A DNA stretch of 7,721 nt, taken from Abditibacteriota bacterium (lineage in GTDB: Bacteria; Armatimonadota; UBA5829). Positions 4,880-7,721 of this stretch are shown here, in pieces (position 1 is the first letter of the stretch; every line of letters starts with the position of its first letter). The stretch is taken from contig JAGDAG010000069.1 of NCBI GenBank assembly GCA_017959625.1, positions 1 through 7,721 on the forward strand, given 5' to 3'. The notes under the pieces are model-generated. The model made no database searches. It saw only the letters and a program-made list of their open reading frames with translations, and was not told the origin of the DNA. The position numbers and the translations under genes are program-made.

Positions 4880-5677
4880 AAAAGGATCGATTATCACGTA
4901 CACACGGCCCTCTCCGGCGACAACACACAGACGGCGGAGCAGCTGGGAAAGGCGGCCCTGGCAAAAGGCCTTGACGAGATCTGCCTCACGGAGCACGTGG
5001 ATTTCAACCCCGAGGACACCTGCTACGGGGCCTTTGAAACCGGGACCCACAAAAAAAACGGCGAATATCTGTCTTCTCTGGGCATAATCTGCCGGCTGGG
5101 CTGCGAGATAGACCATCAGCCCCAGTACAGAGACAAAATAATCAAAACCATAAACTCCTTTGATTTCGACTACGTGATGGGCTCCACCCATTACGTGGAC
5201 AATATGGTGGTGTTCCACCACGACGAATACTTTGAGGGCAAGACCGAAAAAGAGGCCTATGAAAAATACTTTCTGGCAGAGCTGGAAAGCATACGCACCG
5301 GCCTTTTTGATTCGGTGGCGCATTTCGATCTCATCAAGCGCTGGGGCAGCCGCTTTTACGGCCCCTTCCGGCCGGCGCCGTATATGGACGCCATAGACGA
5401 ATGCCTGAAGGAGCTTGTGAAAAGGAACATGGGGCTGGAGCTGAACTCCGCGGGCACCCGGCAGGACCCCGGGGATTTTTATCCCCACAGGGACATCCTG
5501 GCCCGTTACAGAGAGCTGGGGGGAGAGCTGGTGACCTTCGGCTCCGACTGCCACAGGCCGGAACATCTGGCCCTGAAGCTGGAGGAAGCGGCGGAGTATC
5601 TCTTTTCCCTGGGCTTCCGGTATATGTGCACCTGGGAAAAACGCAGGCCTTCGTTTTTTGACATAAAGGACCCGTAA
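4877..5677 (+). CDS. hisJ: Histidinol-phosphatase, HisJ-like PHP family
   Basis: A 266-aa PHP-superfamily phosphoesterase of the usual HisJ size. Family metal-site motifs appear in order: HVHT (H7, H9), EICLTEH (E39, H40), GCEID (E77), MGSTH (H105), AHFDL (H149) and GSDCH (D224, H226). HisJ removes phosphate from L-histidinol phosphate, the penultimate stage of histidine biosynthesis, in the cytoplasm. The neighbouring genes give no histidine context, so another PHP phosphoesterase activity cannot be excluded. It starts at TTG 11 nt after the hydrolase stop, and its TAA overlaps the next ATG by one base (TAATG). It is part of the same operon by spacing. Confidence 0.85.
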   Translation: MKRIDYHVHTALSGDNTQTAEQLGKAALAKGLDEICLTEHVDFNPEDTCYGAFETGTHKKNGEYLSSLGIICRLGCEIDHQPQYRDKIIKTINSFDFDYVMGSTHYVDNMVVFHHDEYFEGKTEKEAYEKYFLAELESIRTGLFDSVAHFDLIKRWGSRFYGPFRPAPYMDAIDECLKELVKRNMGLELNSAGTRQDPGDFYPHRDILARYRELGGELVTFGSDCHRPEHLALKLEEAAEYLFSLGFRYMCTWEKRRPSFFDIKDP

Positions 5678-7275
5678 TGAAAAAAACACTCGCCATACTT
5701 CTCCTCGTTGCGGCGGCGGCAGCCGCCCGGGCGGGGCTCCTCGCCCCCTGCGCCGACACGGCGGTATCGGGGGCCATTTCCGGCAGCATGGCCGCCGGAA
5801 GGGCCTACAGGCTCACCGCTCCCGGAACGTACAGGGGATCCCTGAACTACACCCGCCAAAACGGCAAAACCGGCTCCGCCGGCCTTTATTTCGAGGACAC
5901 CGGCTGGTATATACCCTATGAAGACCTCTCCGGGGCCGCCGCGGAAGGCGCGGCCATAGGACCCGTTGCCGAAGAAAAGCCCTTCGTTTACAACGGCAGG
6001 CTCTACAGGCAGATATCCCCCGTCAAAGAGACCGCCGTTCCCGAAAAGGTGTTCAAAACGGCAGATTCCCGCCTGGGGCTGGGAATCCTGAAAAACGGCC
6101 GGCTTTCCCTGAACGTAGATTTCAAACGGCAGTATTTCCGGGGAGCGTCCGGATTTCTGTGCCAGGCCCCGGACGGCCTTTACGCCCTGGACAGGGCGGA
6201 GTTCGGAAAAGACAGCGTGGTTTTTTCCTGTCCGGAGATAAACGCCCGGGCGGAGGCGCGCTTCGTTCCAGAAGGCAGCCGCATAAAGATAACGGGCTCT
6301 CTGGGCCCTCTGGACCCCGCTCTCCCCTGCCTTGCCGAGACCATAGCCATGCATCTGGCGCTGGGCCCCTCCCTTTCGGAGAGCTGGCGCTTTATGAACG
6401 ATCTTACCGCGGTGACCGTGGCTGACGGCCAGCTGCAGGAGCTTTGCGAAAGGCCCTTCGGCGCGCCTTTCTTTTATCCCCTGGCAGTGATGTTCCCCAA
6501 AAGCGCGGGCTACGCCCTGGCGCTGGCGGCGGAGCCCGGCAGCGCCCCGGCAAATATAAGCGGCAGCGGGCATCTGGGTTCCTTTTACGCAGTGTTCAAA
6601 GCCGAAAACTGTAAATGCGGCTTTTCCCTGAGCCTTTCCAAAACGTCTCCGGAATGGGGGATGAGAGAAGCCTTCCGCGATTATGCCGACGCGCACCCGG
6701 AGTGTTTTTCCCCGTCCGGCTCCGCCGAAACGGCGCCGGAAAAGCAGGCTCTTGAAAACAACGGCTCCTACGGCGCCGTTGCCGGCAGCTTTGACGGGCT
6801 TTCCCTGAGGGAATGTATGTTTGCAAGGGCAATGGCATACAAGCGGCCCGTATATTGCGACACAGACAAAACGGGAGCCGCCGCCATAGACGCGGCCGCG
6901 GAGGCCCTTGCCTTCGGCTTTATCCCCCGGTTCTCCGGCGACGTCCCCGCGGCGGCAAAGGCCTACGCCGCAGCAGCCGAAAAGCTGCAGCCTCTGGGCT
7001 GGCTGCCGGTGCCTCTGGCCTCATCCAACAACCCCGCCGTCACCACGGAGCGTTTCGGAGACGAAAAGGCGGAAAAATACTATCTGGTGTGCCGCAACAC
7101 CACCCAAAAAAGCCAGCCGGCGGCGATAAGGGTATTCACCCTTCCCTCCGCAGACGTGGAAGTAAAGGAGATCATCCACCAAAACGCCGTCACCGCCCGC
7201 AAAGGGACCGTCAGCACGGTGCTCCTTCCGGGGGAAGCGCTGGTCTTTGAAGTGGAAAACAAGTGGAACAAATGA
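5677..7275 (+). CDS. Secreted protein of unknown function, glycoside-hydrolase-like ends
   Basis: A 532-aa protein with a clear signal peptide (MKKTLAILLLVAAAAAARA, predicted cut after A19). I do not recognise a named family. Residues about 40-320 look all-beta. The segment FRDYADAHPECF (333-344) resembles the linker before the barrel in some putative glycoside hydrolases. Residues 409-449 (EALAFGFIPRFS... LQPLGWLPVPLA) followed by NNPAVTTERFG (451-461) resemble the end of such a barrel and the start of its C-terminal beta domain. Only about 65 residues lie between these landmarks, far too few for a full (beta/alpha)8 barrel, so the catalytic core may be deleted. The resemblance is from memory of the pattern, not a search. 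The ATG overlaps the hisJ stop by 1 nt with AAAGGA 6 nt upstream, and the frame is intact. It overlaps ribF by 4 nt. Confidence 0.85.
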   Translation: MKKTLAILLLVAAAAAARAGLLAPCADTAVSGAISGSMAAGRAYRLTAPGTYRGSLNYTRQNGKTGSAGLYFEDTGWYIPYEDLSGAAAEGAAIGPVAEEKPFVYNGRLYRQISPVKETAVPEKVFKTADSRLGLGILKNGRLSLNVDFKRQYFRGASGFLCQAPDGLYALDRAEFGKDSVVFSCPEINARAEARFVPEGSRIKITGSLGPLDPALPCLAETIAMHLALGPSLSESWRFMNDLTAVTVADGQLQELCERPFGAPFFYPLAVMFPKSAGYALALAAEPGSAPANISGSGHLGSFYAVFKAENCKCGFSLSLSKTSPEWGMREAFRDYADAHPECFSPSGSAETAPEKQALENNGSYGAVAGSFDGLSLRECMFARAMAYKRPVYCDTDKTGAAAIDAAAEALAFGFIPRFSGDVPAAAKAYAAAAEKLQPLGWLPVPLASSNNPAVTTERFGDEKAEKYYLVCRNTTQKSQPAAIRVFTLPSADVEVKEIIHQNAVTARKGTVSTVLLPGEALVFEVENKWNK

Positions 7276-7721
7276 TAAAAATCACCTTTTACGGCAAAAA
7301 GCCCGCCGGAAAAACGGCCTGCGCCCTGGGCTTTTTCGACGGAGTGCACAAGGGCCACAGAAAAATAATAAGGGAATGCGTCTCCGAAGGCAGGAACGGG
7401 CTTTCCCCGGTGGCCGTCACCTTCGACAAGCATCCCCTGAAAACCGTGGCGCCTTCCAAAGCGCCCCTGCTTATAAATTCCTTTCCGCAAAAGGTGCGAT
7501 GCCTGCTGGAACTGGGGGCGGAAACGGTGGCGGCGGTGCATTTCGACCGGGAGACCGCTAACCTGCTGCCCGAGGATTTCGTGTGGTTCGTGCTGAAGGA
7601 AAGGCTGCAGGCAGCCTCGGTGGTGATAGGCAGCAATTTCCGCTTCGGCAGGGACCGGCAGGGGACCGGGGAGACCATGCGGCAGCTGGGAGAAAAATAC
7701 GGCTTTGACACCAACATCATA
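7272..7721 (+). CDS. ribF: Riboflavin kinase/FAD synthetase RibF, N-terminal part (cut by window edge)
   Basis: The first 150 residues of an open frame that runs off the right edge. The nucleotidyltransferase motif of the FAD synthetase domain is present as ALGFFDGVHKGHR (18-30, with the HxGH histidines at 26 and 29), followed by VTFDKHP (49-55) and IGSNFRFGRDRQG (119-131), the second conserved box of RibF. The full protein is usually about 300 aa; it converts riboflavin to FMN in its C-terminal kinase domain, which is outside this window, and FMN to FAD in the N-terminal domain seen here. The ATG overlaps the preceding stop as ATGA (7272-7275). No strong ribosome-binding site is visible, so expression probably depends on coupling with the upstream gene. 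Confidence 0.93.
   Translation, partial: MIKITFYGKKPAGKTACALGFFDGVHKGHRKIIRECVSEGRNGLSPVAVTFDKHPLKTVAPSKAPLLINSFPQKVRCLLELGAETVAAVHFDRETANLLPEDFVWFVLKERLQAASVVIGSNFRFGRDRQGTGETMRQLGEKYGFDTNII

Noticed and set aside
3744..4964. 406-aa minus-strand open frame opposite the M23 hydrolase
   Set aside because: It is antisense to a gene with clear domains and active-site motifs, and has no ribosome-binding site or recognisable domain. Long antisense frames are expected from this codon usage.
5506..6696. 396-aa minus-strand open frame opposite hisJ and the secreted protein
   Set aside because: It spans two plus-strand genes and has no motif. The plus-strand frame has a signal peptide and proper start context.

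Overview
The window holds two divergent gene groups and a short non-coding left end. No rRNA, tRNA, CRISPR array or insertion sequence was recognised. The DNA is GC-rich. Ribosome-binding sites are good purine-rich ones, two genes appear to start at TTG, and ATA is an unusually common isoleucine codon (13 of 23 in ftsE). The organism is a bacterium, but the phylum cannot be fixed from the sequence. FtsEX paired with an M23 hydrolase, a HisJ-type PHP phosphatase and the PqqD/HPr-kinase-like/S26 trio would suit an anaerobic Clostridia-like lineage or a less-studied relative such as Armatimonadota/Abditibacteriota. This is a low-confidence inference.

Left end (1-446): no convincing gene. It contains several short perfect hairpins (64-95, 144-165), a nested palindromic element with GTCATTCC/GGGATGAC-like ends (about 249-374), and a rho-independent terminator that serves the minus-strand operon and overlaps its last stop codon.

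Minus-strand operon (447-2052, read right to left): an HPr-kinase/PEPCK-fold P-loop protein, a PqqD-like RiPP-recognition-element protein, and a small S24/S26-type (SipW/Sec11-like) serine peptidase. The genes overlap by 4 nt and 1 nt, share one promoter and end in one terminator. This looks like a peptide- or protein-processing cassette. It resembles parts of kinase-bearing lasso-peptide clusters but has no cyclase and no visible precursor, and it is the best candidate in the window for an undescribed system.

Divergent intergenic region (2053-2163): back-to-back sigma70-type promoters, one with an extended -10 inside a 12-bp perfect palindrome.

Plus-strand operon (2164 to beyond 7721): ftsE, ftsX, a coiled-coil plus LytM/M23 peptidoglycan hydrolase, a HisJ-like PHP phosphatase, a secreted 532-aa protein of unknown function with a glycoside-hydrolase-like look and an apparently shortened middle, and the start of ribF, cut by the window edge. 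FtsE and FtsX form the ATP-driven membrane complex that normally controls an extracytoplasmic murein hydrolase through its coiled coil, and the next gene encodes just such a hydrolase. The later genes (histidine biosynthesis, unknown secreted protein, flavin cofactor synthesis) appear to be co-transcribed without an obvious functional link.
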